From Thermoplasmata archaeon (GTDB lineage: Archaea > Thermoplasmatota > Thermoplasmata > Thermoplasmatales > Thermoplasmataceae), in the NCBI GenBank assembly GCA_021794355.1, contig JAJYRA010000069.1, forward strand, positions 1-64,000: DNA of 64,000 bases. Direction: 5' to 3'. Within the stretch, counting starts at the first letter, position 1; the number at the start of each line of letters is the position of its first letter. The translations under genes were made by a program, and so were the position numbers. Positions 1-8,404 of the stretch are shown here, in pieces. The notes below the pieces were generated by a model. The model saw only the letters and a list, made by a program, of their open reading frames with translations, searched no databases and had not been told where the DNA came from.

Positions 1-2
1 AC

Positions 3-545
3 AGGAAAAGAGCCATAAGATATTCATCAAAAACCATTGACAATTATGATGTTCATGTATTCGAGGATATACTGCTGAGAGCAGATGAAGAGAATGAGTA
101 TTACGCACTCATGGAAAAGGGAAAGAAACCACAGTTCTCACCGGATAAGGCAGGGAAGATTGCTCTCATCACCAACGTAAGGGAGAAACCACAGAGAATA
201 TTCGAACTGTACAAGTTCAGGAACGATGTGGAAGAGGCTTTTGATGTTTTCAAGAACCTCTTACAGGTGGATACACCATATCTCAGGGATGATGATACTT
301 TGAGAGGATATGTGTTCGCATCATTCATATCACTCGTGGCGTATTACAGGATACTCAAGTTGCTTAAGAGCAAGAAGATCAATACAAGAATAAGTGTGAA
401 AGACGCATTGCTGCAGTTATCAAAGATATACCTGACAGATATAGGTGACAGGACAATAATGGCAGAAATACCAAAGAAAGTCAGGGAACTGGCAGAAACC
501 CTTGATATGAAACCAGAACTGTTCCCTAAAAAGGTTCCGAGTTAA
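3..545 (+). CDS. IS4-type DDE transposase, C-terminal part (5' end outside window)
   Basis: The reading frame is open from the left edge, so only about the last 180 residues are visible. They carry the hallmark of IS4/IS1634-group transposases: a Y..R..VEEAFDVFK segment, where the glutamate would be the last residue of the DDE triad. After it comes a long helical tail with the conserved RGYVFASFISLVAYYRI stretch. The frame ends with a normal TAA at 545 and shows no internal stop, so this copy may be intact upstream. About 110 bp of AT-rich DNA separates it from another, opposite-facing transposase fragment. The exact IS family is inferred from pattern only. Confidence 0.75.
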   Translation, partial: RKRAIRYSSKTIDNYDVHVFEDILLRADEENEYYALMEKGKKPQFSPDKAGKIALITNVREKPQRIFELYKFRNDVEEAFDVFKNLLQVDTPYLRDDDTLRGYVFASFISLVAYYRILKLLKSKKINTRISVKDALLQLSKIYLTDIGDRTIMAEIPKKVRELAETLDMKPELFPKKVPS

Positions 546-655
546 GGATGAAAGGATGAACATTCAACCTGAGGCATTTTATGGCAATCTGGAGCCATGC
601 ATCGGAAGTTCCATTAAAATTTTGAGCAAAAATCATAAAGGAACACTGTGATTTT

Positions 656-1006
656 CTATTTTTTTCGCTTGATTTCCAATTTCTTTCTGGTGGATACTTT
701 TATGCCGCTATTGGGAATTGCCTTTGGCAATGTAAAGGAAAGTGCATTCAGGAGTTGTGATCTTAATTCTCTTGGCTCAGGTATCCGGTTGTAACTCACT
801 GCATCTGTTTCTATGGTTAGGCAGTTTATTGATCTGGTCTTGTGTTTCAGTGCAAACCTTAACGCTTCCATCTCCTCTTGAGAGCAACGGGATATGTTTC
901 CAACTGTTCTGTGTTTCATCTTACCGTTCTCACGGTACGATTCCCTGAGAAGGCATCGATAGTATGTCTTCCCGTTCTGTATCGATTTACTCAAATCAAT
1001 ATACAT
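656..1006 (-). pseudogene. N-terminal fragment of an IS1634/IS4-type transposase
   Basis: About 116 residues that match the start of IS1634-like transposases: MYIDLSKS, NGKTYYRCLLRESYRENGK and KHRTVGNISR, then EEMEALRFALKHK. The catalytic domain is missing, so this is a decayed fragment. I start it at the ATG at 1006. A longer frame back to 1054 reads into non-conserved sequence beside the 310-bp element. It faces the transposase tail at 3-545, so the two are not halves of one gene. The 310-bp element inserted about 43 bp upstream of the ATG, which would have cut away any promoter. Confidence 0.6.
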
Positions 1007-1056
1007 AGTGCTTACAAATAATAATACATAAACCAATAAAAATATTTGTATCAAAC

Positions 1057-1366
1057 CTATGGCGGTAATATACAGTTGATACTATAATTATATTTTGTAT
1101 CATTTCTTACGGGAAATACCGAATTCAGAAGCAATAAAAATGTATTTCGTAATTATCAGTTTTGCTAATACTGTGAGAAAATATAAGAGCGAAAGTGAGA
1201 AAGAATACTTTGAATCCAGTAGATAAAGGAATAGAAACAAAGCTCAGTAATTCATTGATTTAGAATACGTACAATAATGAAATGAGGAATAAAGCCTATC
1301 TATTGCTTAATTTGAGTAATGTGATTAGAAGGTTGTGATAAATTCAACCATCTATTTCCGCCATAG
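1057..1366 (+). mobile_element. 310-bp MITE-like element, copy 1
   Basis: A non-coding element of 310 bp with imperfect terminal inverted repeats. The left end is CTATGGCGGTAATATACAG. The right end, read inverted, is CTATGGCGGAAATAGATGG. It is flanked by a perfect 8-bp direct repeat TATCAAAC at 1049-1056 and 1367-1374, which reads as a target-site duplication. A second copy of identical length lies inverted at 13144-13453. No ORF of useful length lies inside, so it would need a transposase supplied in trans. The 8-bp duplication fits IS66- or ISL3-like enzymes among others, but I cannot assign a parent. Confidence 0.85.
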
Positions 1367-1551
1367 TATCAAACAAATACTTAGTGGGGAATTAAAGAAG
1401 TGAATTATCCACATTTCCGTTGAAACACTGATTCAGATCAGAAAAGTGAGCTGGAACTTCCGATCAATTATTGTGAATCGGCACCCTCATCCCTGATAAC
1501 CTGCCAGATTGCTTGTACTCCAATCCACTTCCCAGGAAATTAGCAATATTA

Positions 1552-2565
1552 TTATTCCCTTACTTCGAAAATTACCCTGATCATCCTAATATCTTCCAAC
1601 TTTCCATTCTTTCCACCCACTGACAGTTGTCCATCCTTTGTTTCCACAATGAATGATTGTTTTATTCCCGGCACCCTGATGTTTGAGGTTACATTCCCTT
1701 CTATTGTAATTTCTTTGTTTTTATAAAATCCCTTTACCTCAGATCTTATTTTTTTACCCTTTCCCGATATATTGTCGATGGCTTCGCATGCCAACCATGA
1801 GTTCGATATCCTGAACTTCCTGTATCTGCTGAAATCAATTTCAAATTTCGCAGGTAACCAGTTCATATAAAAGTAGTAATAACTCATGACATCGACGAGT
1901 TCGTCCTCCTCAATAAATATTGAATAATCGGAAGTATCGTTTATGGATTTGGCGTTTAAAAATGCCGTTCTCTGGTCTATAATTACGATCTCTGCGGGAG
2001 TCACATCCCTGGTTCTAACCACTGCAATTTTAGATAATGTATTTATGATCTCAGATCCAACATCATTTCCAAGCACCGCGCATATTGTCACATCATTTTT
2101 AAATGCCTTTTTTAAACTTGGAAAAACCGACAGGATTCTTTCACCAGGAAGTGAGATTATAATTTCAGTTTTGGATTCTTCAATAGACTCTTCAAGTTTT
2201 TTCTCAATTCTGGCGTCATTTCCAATGAACCATATATTTGGTGTTTTAATGGCCACCTTTCTTTTGTTATACGTTACAAATTCGTTAAGTTGACTTATAT
2301 ACTTTTCCATAGATAAAAGATCTTCCTTGAACGCTTCCTTTGGCATAACTGCCTCATAGGTTTTATTTAAACTTGAATTAACGAGCACTATCCCTCTCTT
2401 TTGTAATTTTCCCAATATGTCATATATCCTTGGTTGTGGAATTCCCGTTTCTCTGATAATATCTGTAGCCTTTGCTGGGCCGTTCATTAGAAGGTAGGAA
2501 TATGCTTTTATCTCATAACTGGACAAATGAAATTTTTCAAGTTCCTTAAATAAATCCTCATCCAT
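1552..2565 (-). CDS. TrmB-family sugar-responsive transcription regulator
   Basis: A 337-residue protein with the TrmB layout. Residues 1-80 form a winged helix (SSYEIKAYSYLL, ATDIIRETGIPQPRIYDILGKL). A linker coiled coil follows, then a phospholipase-D-like middle domain (IWFIGNDARIEKKL, EIIISLPGE, AEIVIIDQRTAFLN). The C-terminal beta domain resembles the TrmB sugar-binding region (EVKGFYKNKEITIEGNV, LSVGGKNGKLEDI). In Thermococcus and Pyrococcus, TrmB proteins control sugar ABC transporters and release DNA when a sugar binds. Here the gene stands next to and diverges from a glycosidase/ABC locus, so it is the likely local regulator. Its exact ligand, perhaps cellobiose or a gluco-oligosaccharide, is inference. 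Confidence 0.85.
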   Translation of the reverse strand: MDEDLFKELEKFHLSSYEIKAYSYLLMNGPAKATDIIRETGIPQPRIYDILGKLQKRGIVLVNSSLNKTYEAVMPKEAFKEDLLSMEKYISQLNEFVTYNKRKVAIKTPNIWFIGNDARIEKKLEESIEESKTEIIISLPGERILSVFPSLKKAFKNDVTICAVLGNDVGSEIINTLSKIAVVRTRDVTPAEIVIIDQRTAFLNAKSINDTSDYSIFIEEDELVDVMSYYYFYMNWLPAKFEIDFSRYRKFRISNSWLACEAIDNISGKGKKIRSEVKGFYKNKEITIEGNVTSNIRVPGIKQSFIVETKDGQLSVGGKNGKLEDIRMIRVIFEVRE

Positions 2566-2918
2566 GGTTGATTGTAGACGCTAATCTTACTTTAGTTTTG
2601 TGATTTTGAAGCGGAGTAAAGAATAGGGGAATATCCGCTCTTTCATTCTGCTCCTCCTGAAATACGGGAAGTGAGTTGTGGGGTATGAAACATCTTCATG
2701 TTTTGGACCTGCATGGCATTGGATTTTTTGAGCAAGTTAGAATGGCATGAAACTCTGGATGGCATCCATGTTTTCTTCCAGAAGATCCAGAAAAGAGACT
2801 GTGATTATGATAATATAGTCGTGTCCTTTTCAAAAACAAAGATACAAAAATAAATTAACTTCTGTGGAAATTTTAATTTAATATGAGTTAGAAAATACAA
2901 TTAATGTACAACTTCAGA
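2566..2918. other. Divergent intergenic region between trmB-like gene and GH12 gene
   Basis: About 350 bp without a convincing gene. One short open frame on the + strand at about 2713-2853 would give 46 residues starting MALDFLSKLEWHETLD. It has no ribosome site, and I recognise no family, so I treat it as a possible remnant. The rest is AT-rich and should hold the promoters for the regulator and the GH12 gene. Confidence 0.4.
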
Positions 2919-2940
2919 TAGTATTTAAAAATAAATATTA
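2919..2940 (+). promoter_or_regulatory. Promoter with candidate TrmB-type operator, GH12 gene 1
   Basis: The sequence TAGTATTT (2919-2926), spaced by six bases from AAATATTA (2933-2940), forms a near-perfect inverted repeat over the AT-rich TATA-like box. The distance to the GTG at 2954 fits a leaderless transcript. The TAGTAT core also occurs before the GH1 gene, the second GH12 gene and the transporter gene. Confidence 0.5.
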
Positions 2941-2953
2941 GCCGCCATTCACT

Positions 2954-3787
2954 GTGTATATCATGGGAGAACAGGATTTTATTCTGAAGTCAGAGGGGGA
3001 GATCACACAGGTCTCGCTTCCTGTAAAATATGGGATCATTCAGACGAACATGTGGAACGTAAGGAAAATTGATGGTAGTGTCCAGATATTACTTGGTAGA
3101 AATTATATGGAAACCAAAATTGAAATTGAAAGTGTAGATTTGAAGCAGAAGACAATATTCGGGTATCCGGAATATGCCATAGGCCACAATTTGATGGTTT
3201 CTCCATTTAATCCCAAATCAATACAGTTAATCTCTTTTCCATTAACGGTTGAAAAGTTCATAAAGAGAGACCTGAAACTTTACACGAAGTTTTCAACAAA
3301 GAGGTTTTACCCATCTACACTTCCATTTAATATCTCCTATGATTTCTGGATCAGACAGAATAAAGAAAATAATGATCTCCCGGGGGAATCAGACTGTGAA
3401 ATCATGATATGGCTCTATAGGCATATACAATACCCAATAGGCAAAAATGAAGGATATGTGTATATTGATTGCAGGGTAAACGGGAAAGTAGAGCGATTCA
3501 AGTTTTTTATCTGGATAGGCAGGGGAGCGAAGTGGCTTACCATCAGTTTTGTTATGGACCCTGAAAAACAGAAACAGGAGATCAGTGTGGAAATCCCAGT
3601 ATCTCAGTTCATGGAGGTTTCAAAAAAACTTATGGAAAATTCAATTGAAGAACAATATATTATGGGGATTGAACTGGGTTCAGAATTTGGGGATACTGAT
3701 AATTTAAAAATGGGACTGGATTGGGTACTTGAGGAGTACGAGATGAGGGAACATTCAAGAAAGGTAAATCTGCTGGAATTGAAATAA
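2954..3787 (+). CDS. GH12 endo-beta-glucanase, no signal peptide
   Basis: A 277-residue glycoside hydrolase family 12 enzyme, expected to cut beta-1,4-glucan chains with retention of configuration. The nucleophile should be Glu149 in CEIMIWLY, and the acid/base lies in GIELGSEFG near residues 240-244. There is no hydrophobic N-terminus, so it should act in the cytoplasm on imported oligosaccharides, which is unusual since most GH12 enzymes are exported. The start is GTG 2954, placed by the TATA-like box 26 bp upstream; ATG 2963 (MGEQDF) is the alternative. It is a paralogue of the secreted GH12 at 5657 and lies between the regulator and a beta-glycosidase. Confidence 0.85.
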   Translation: MYIMGEQDFILKSEGEITQVSLPVKYGIIQTNMWNVRKIDGSVQILLGRNYMETKIEIESVDLKQKTIFGYPEYAIGHNLMVSPFNPKSIQLISFPLTVEKFIKRDLKLYTKFSTKRFYPSTLPFNISYDFWIRQNKENNDLPGESDCEIMIWLYRHIQYPIGKNEGYVYIDCRVNGKVERFKFFIWIGRGAKWLTISFVMDPEKQKQEISVEIPVSQFMEVSKKLMENSIEEQYIMGIELGSEFGDTDNLKMGLDWVLEEYEMREHSRKVNLLELK

Positions 3788-3872
3788 AGGAAATATCACA
3801 TAATAATTGTTTTGATGATCAGAATAAATTGGGAAAGCCCCATGATCCGGTCAATTTCCTTTAAACCATTAT

Positions 3873-3909
3873 GGGTAGTATTTACAAATGAATTTATCTT
3901 GAAATACTA
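3873..3909 (+). promoter_or_regulatory. Candidate operator/promoter of GH1 gene
   Basis: GGGTAGTATTT starts at 3873, and its inverted half-site AAATACTA lies at 3902-3909. The two 8-bp arms TAGTATTT and AAATACTA are perfect inverted repeats 18 bp apart, and they straddle the AT-rich box expected for the leaderless GTG at 3919. A protein bound to both arms would block TBP/TFB or the polymerase. The binding protein is inferred to be the nearby TrmB-like regulator. Confidence 0.55.
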
Positions 3910-3918
3910 TATTAGATT

Positions 3919-5391
3919 GTGTTCAAGGACAAGTTTTTAATGGGATTCTCTCTCTCAGGCTTCCAGTTTGAGATGGGATTAAGCGATAATGATGAATTTT
4001 CAGATTGGTGGAAATGGGTACATGACAGTAATAATATAAGAACAGGATTGGTGTCAGGGGATAAACCTGAAAATGGAGTTGCCTACTGGGATCTTTATGA
4101 AACATATAATGGTGCCGCAAAGGAGCTTGGGGCAAACGCTTTGCGTCTGGGCATAGAATGGACAAGGCTCTTCCCACAATCGGCCCCTGAAGTTCACACT
4201 GATGTGATAGAAGATCGCGGGGATATAATAAAAGTAGACGTAACGGAAGAAGCACTTCAAAAAATGGATAAATTGGCAAATCAGAAGGCTGTTGAACATT
4301 ATAAGAAAATATTTTGGGACGTCAAAAATAGGGGTATGACCCTCATAATAAACGTATATCACTGGCCATTACCTGTTTTCCTGCATGATCCCATCCTCTC
4401 AAGAGAATCAGGCCTGGACACAAAGAAAAATGGATGGCTCAACCACGAAACAATTATAGAATTTGTCAAATATGCAGCCTATGTCGCATGGAAATTCAAC
4501 GATGTGGGGGACCAGTTTTCCATAATGAACGAACCCAATGTTGTGTTTGGAAACGGTTTTATAAATGTTAAGTCGGGGTTTCCACCAGCATATCCATCTC
4601 TGGAAGCTGGAAATCTTTCAAAAAAGCACATAATAGAGGCCATAGGGAGATCATATGATGAAATGAAGAAATACACCAGTAAACCTGTTGGTCTGATATA
4701 TGCCAACGCAGACTTCGTTCCAAGGAGCGAGGAGGACAGGGCGGCCGTAGAAATGGCATTATATAATGAAAGGTACTCTTTCTTTGATTCCCTGAGGTCC
4801 GGGGATATGAGATGGGTTAAGGTGGTAAACGACGCAAGCATCTTTGGAGAAAGATCCAGTGAAAAAAGAGATGATCTCAAGGGGAAACTTGACTGGATTG
4901 GTGTGAATTATTACACCAGGCATGTAATTAAAAAAACGGAAAATGGTTACACCACCCTCAAGGGATACGGCCATAACGCAGTTGCTGGCATGCCAAGCAA
5001 AGATGGTCGTGAGGTCAGCGATTTTGGATGGGAAGTGTACCCTGAAGGAATATATAATATATTGAAACAATACCATGAAAGATACCATCTTCCAATGATT
5101 GTTACAGAAAATGGAATTGCCGATTCCCTTGATAAATTAAGACCCAGATACCTTGTTTCACACATCCGTCAGGTGGAAAGAGCCTTGAATGATGGCATAG
5201 ACGTGAGAGGGTATTTACATTGGTCGCTGCTTGACAATTATGAATGGACCTCTGGATTCGGATTTAAATTTGGATTACTGGGCGTAGACTTAAAGACAAA
5301 AAAGATTGAGATGCGCCCAAGCGCATTGATATATAAAAGAATCACTGAAAACAAGGGCATTCCTGACGATCTGGAGTGGATGACCAATTGA
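3919..5391 (+). CDS. GH1 beta-glycosidase (LacS/beta-glucosidase type)
   Basis: A 490-residue family 1 glycosidase close in length to Sulfolobus LacS (489). The acid/base is Glu205 in the NEPN motif and the nucleophile is Glu397 in VTENG. The barrel signature LRLGIEWTRLFP and the C-terminal HWSLLDNYEW are present. With no signal peptide it should hydrolyse cellobiose and short beta-glucosides or galactosides in the cytoplasm. The GTG at 3919 is chosen because the promoter spacing suits a leaderless start. The gene sits between two GH12 glucanases and is the expected last step of beta-glucan breakdown. Confidence 0.93.
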   Translation: MFKDKFLMGFSLSGFQFEMGLSDNDEFSDWWKWVHDSNNIRTGLVSGDKPENGVAYWDLYETYNGAAKELGANALRLGIEWTRLFPQSAPEVHTDVIEDRGDIIKVDVTEEALQKMDKLANQKAVEHYKKIFWDVKNRGMTLIINVYHWPLPVFLHDPILSRESGLDTKKNGWLNHETIIEFVKYAAYVAWKFNDVGDQFSIMNEPNVVFGNGFINVKSGFPPAYPSLEAGNLSKKHIIEAIGRSYDEMKKYTSKPVGLIYANADFVPRSEEDRAAVEMALYNERYSFFDSLRSGDMRWVKVVNDASIFGERSSEKRDDLKGKLDWIGVNYYTRHVIKKTENGYTTLKGYGHNAVAGMPSKDGREVSDFGWEVYPEGIYNILKQYHERYHLPMIVTENGIADSLDKLRPRYLVSHIRQVERALNDGIDVRGYLHWSLLDNYEWTSGFGFKFGLLGVDLKTKKIEMRPSALIYKRITENKGIPDDLEWMTN

Positions 5392-5609
5392 ATTAATATT
5401 TACACGTCATCGGTCTTTCACGCGGGTAACGTTTACTGATCTACACAGGCGGTTCAGGTTTTCCCTGACATTCAAGGTTATGACTCTATTTCATTATGGC
5501 CATCTGGCATAAATCAACGTATTTTTCAGTAATATTAGGGCCATTAGAATTTATCCCGCTAGAACTATTCACCGAAACCAGCAGAGAACCGTTTTTTGGA
5601 TACAACTGA

Positions 5610-5640
5610 GGGTAGTATTGAAACAGGTTTAAATAAAAAT
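5610..5640 (+). promoter_or_regulatory. Promoter and candidate operator of secreted GH12 gene
   Basis: GGGTAGTAT (5610-5618) lies just upstream of a TATA-like box TTTAAATAAAAAT (5628-5640), about 26 bp before the GTG at 5657. The motif matches those before the GH1 gene and the transporter gene. Only one arm is clear here. Confidence 0.5.
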
Positions 5641-5656
5641 TTTAACTAACAAAATA

Positions 5657-6643
5657 GTGAATAAGAAGACTATCTTTGGTATAATCGTTGTAGTGATCAC
5701 GATCGTAGCTTTTTCAGGAATCTACCTAGTCTTAAATCCATCCATCACTCCACCTCCTCCCCATTCACACACTCCCACACCGACAGGACCATCACCAAGA
5801 AACACCACAAAATCTCCTCCTCCCAATGTTACGTGCGTTATAGGTAATGCTACCAACAAGTACCAGTACGTTCCAATAAAATACGGAGCAATTGGAACTG
5901 ACCTCTGGAATTTAGAGAAAGCGAAGGGAAATACAACTATGAAGATAGGGGAAAATGGCATTCTTAACGTGAACTCATCATTCAGCAATGTTACTTCTGA
6001 GTATAATACGATCTTGGGATACCCGGAAATAGCCTATGGGCATAATCTTCAAGATGAACTATTTGGGAATTCACAGGCAGCATCTCTTGTTTTTCCCATG
6101 AAATACAGCACTTTTAGCGAACTTAATTTTACCTCTCAGACCAATTACTCTTTTAAAAACCTCACACCCTCCAATATTCCCATTGACTTTTCTTATGATT
6201 TATGGCTGGAACACAATCCAAAGCCGGGTGTTAATCCGACAAATTCAGATCTGGAAGTTATGATATGGATGTATTGCCAGGGTTCCCAACCCATTGGCAC
6301 AAATATGGGAAGTTTTACGCAAACTGTAAACTTGAATAATCACAACATAAACGCAACCTGGGAGGTATGGGCCGGTAGGGCAAACCCATGGGAAACGGTA
6401 TCATTTGTATTAAAATCACCATTAAGATCCATCAGTTCAAACATTTCCATCAATATCTCAAAATTTATCAATGAAGCAGGCAATGTTGCAAAATTGAATT
6501 TATCAAAGTATACCATTATGGGTATAGAAATGGGAAACGAATTTGGAAACGAAAATATCCCAGAAAATATCAGTGATTGGACCCTGTCATATTATGCCTT
6601 TTCGGTATCAAGTAATAAAATACTCATTGTGAGCAAAACTTGA
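5657..6643 (+). CDS. GH12 endo-beta-glucanase, secreted or membrane-anchored
   Basis: A 328-residue protein. It begins with a short basic start and a hydrophobic segment (residues 4-26), then a Pro/Thr/His-rich linker (about 30-60) and a GH12 domain. The nucleophile is Glu200 in DLEVMIWMY, and the acid/base lies in MGIEMGNEFG. The linker has no obvious cleavage site, so it may stay anchored by its N-terminus and face the acidic outside. It carries many N-x-S/T sequons, in line with N-glycosylation. It should cut beta-glucans outside the cell to supply the adjacent ABC importer. GTG start chosen by promoter spacing. It converges on the transporter operon with only 12 bp between. Confidence 0.87.
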   Translation: MNKKTIFGIIVVVITIVAFSGIYLVLNPSITPPPPHSHTPTPTGPSPRNTTKSPPPNVTCVIGNATNKYQYVPIKYGAIGTDLWNLEKAKGNTTMKIGENGILNVNSSFSNVTSEYNTILGYPEIAYGHNLQDELFGNSQAASLVFPMKYSTFSELNFTSQTNYSFKNLTPSNIPIDFSYDLWLEHNPKPGVNPTNSDLEVMIWMYCQGSQPIGTNMGSFTQTVNLNNHNINATWEVWAGRANPWETVSFVLKSPLRSISSNISINISKFINEAGNVAKLNLSKYTIMGIEMGNEFGNENIPENISDWTLSYYAFSVSSNKILIVSKT

Positions 6644-6655
6644 AAGCCATCCAAA

Positions 6656-7609
6656 TTAAATTTGCAGTTCACCGGGCTTAAAACAGGCAACATAATGACC
6701 TGTCTCATACTCCATAAGTCTCGGCTCCTCTGTCTTGCATTGCTGATCCGATAGTGGGCAGAGATTGGAATATCTGCATCCCCTAACATAAACGGCTTGA
6801 GAATGTGCCCCAAAGGATTTAACGTAATTCAAAATTTTGGCGTCGTTCGCCAGTTTTTCTGGTTTTATGGATATTAAGAAAATTGTGTATGGGTGGAGTG
6901 CTTTTTTAATAATATCATCCGTACTTCCCTGTTCAAGTATCTTGCCCTGGTAAATGACGGCCACTCTTCTGGCTATTTTTGGAACTATGGCAACATCATG
7001 GGTAATAAGTAATAGTGTGGTCCCAAAAGTGTCCCCAACTCTTCTCAAAGTTTCGATTATTTCATTTCTGTGTATAAAATCAATCATTGTAGTTGGTTCA
7101 TCAACCACAACATATTCGGGATTCATTATAAAAGCACGTGCAATAAGCACTCTCTGAATCTCCCCACCACTCAATTCACCTCCCTTTTTGTCAGCATAAG
7201 TTTCATTGAGACCCGTGTTCATTAGGGTGTTTGCAATCCTGTTTTTTATCTCATTTTCATCCCTGATATTTGAAAGGTATCTCAGGGGGTTGGATAGCAA
7301 ATTACCCACAGTCTCCAGTGAATCAATGGCACTGTAAGGATCCTGGTGCACGTATTGGACTTTCCTCCATAGATCCAGGGGTTTATAATTTTTAATGTTG
7401 ACACCATCCAATTTCACAACTCCCTGACTTGCTTTCTCTAAACCGCAGGTAATCCTTCCAAGGGTAGTTTTTCCGGATCCGGTTTCCCCAACAATTGCAG
7501 TGTTTTTATTTTTCTCGATATCGATTGAAACGTCGTCAAGAGCTGTTACAATTTTAGCTTTACTTCCATAATACTTCTTTACGTTCTGTGCTGAAATAAT
7601 ATTTGTCAT
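6656..7609 (-). CDS. Opp/Dpp-type ABC transporter ATP-binding protein (DppF/OppF position)
   Basis: A 317-residue ATPase with Walker A GETGSGKT, signature LSGGE, Walker B YVVVDEP and switch ITHD. The C-terminal extension has four cysteines (CRYSNLCPLSDQQC and a later VACFKP), as in oligopeptide/oligosaccharide transporter ATPases, where it holds an iron-sulfur cluster or fold. It is the last gene of a five-gene operon and lies 15 bp after the partner ATPase. The neighbours suggest beta-gluco-oligosaccharide uptake, as for Cbt systems of Pyrococcus and Thermotoga, rather than peptides. Confidence 0.88.
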   Translation of the reverse strand: MTNIISAQNVKKYYGSKAKIVTALDDVSIDIEKNKNTAIVGETGSGKTTLGRITCGLEKASQGVVKLDGVNIKNYKPLDLWRKVQYVHQDPYSAIDSLETVGNLLSNPLRYLSNIRDENEIKNRIANTLMNTGLNETYADKKGGELSGGEIQRVLIARAFIMNPEYVVVDEPTTMIDFIHRNEIIETLRRVGDTFGTTLLLITHDVAIVPKIARRVAVIYQGKILEQGSTDDIIKKALHPYTIFLISIKPEKLANDAKILNYVKSFGAHSQAVYVRGCRYSNLCPLSDQQCKTEEPRLMEYETGHYVACFKPGELQI

Positions 7610-7624
7610 ACTTTTTTCCTCTTT

Positions 7625-8404
7625 TCAAAACACCAGACCCTGAACCAGCATTTTCGTATAGGGATTGGAAGGGTTTGTGATCACATCCCTTACCTTTCCC
7701 TCCTCCACAATTACTCCTTTTTCCATAACTACAATCTTATCAGCCATAAATATAACCGATGGCAAATCATGTGTAATATAGAGCATTGATATTCCCAGAG
7801 CCTTTATTTTCTCCTTAAGCAGTGATAGAACATAATATTCCGTAACGACATCCAGCGCTGTGGTTGGTTCATCCGCAATAACCAGTTCCGGTTCAGTGGA
7901 TAAGGCCAGTGCAATCATTATTCTCTGTTTCATGCCTCCACTCAATTCATGGGGAAAGGATTTTTTAATTTCGTGAAAAAGGTTAACTGAATCAAGCAAC
8001 AGGTCTATTTTTTGATTCACTATTTTCTTGTCCTTAATATCAAGTTTATCCCTAAAAACTGAGTAAAAATCAGAAAAGATCGTGCCGGTGGGGTTTAAGG
8101 AATTCAACGATGCCTGGAAAATCATAGAAATTTTCTTCCATCTATACCTGTTTTTTTTACTTTCAGACATATTGACAAGATTTTTTTCATTGAATAATAT
8201 TTCCCCACTTACCTTTCCTGGTGGGTCTATCAAGCCCATTATGGACTTACCCACAGTGCTCTTACCGGCACCACTTTCTCCAACCAAACTTACAATTTCA
8301 CCTCTTTTTATGGTCATATCAAAATCCCTTACTGCCACGTTAGTCCGCCCGTAAGACTGATATGTTATGTTTAAATTTTTAATGGATATTATATTTTCAC
8401 TCAA
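7625..8404 (-). CDS. Opp/Dpp-type ABC transporter ATP-binding protein (DppD/OppD position)
   Basis: About 259 residues with Walker A GESGAGKS, signature LSGGM, Walker B LVIADEP and ITHD switch. The open frame runs 126 codons further upstream, but that part only shadows the permease gene. I therefore start at TTG 8404 (LSENIISIKNLNI), which overlaps the permease stop codon by 4 bp, the usual coupled arrangement. It lacks the long cysteine-rich C-terminal tail seen in OppD. It forms a heterodimer with the next ATPase. Confidence 0.85.
   Translation of the reverse strand: MSENIISIKNLNITYQSYGRTNVAVRDFDMTIKRGEIVSLVGESGAGKSTVGKSIMGLIDPPGKVSGEILFNEKNLVNMSESKKNRYRWKKISMIFQASLNSLNPTGTIFSDFYSVFRDKLDIKDKKIVNQKIDLLLDSVNLFHEIKKSFPHELSGGMKQRIMIALALSTEPELVIADEPTTALDVVTEYYVLSLLKEKIKALGISMLYITHDLPSVIFMADKIVVMEKGVIVEEGKVRDVITNPSNPYTKMLVQGLVF

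Noticed and set aside
4479-4880. Minus-strand frames inside the GH1 gene
   Set aside because: They are shadows of the conserved glycosidase frame and show no family motif.
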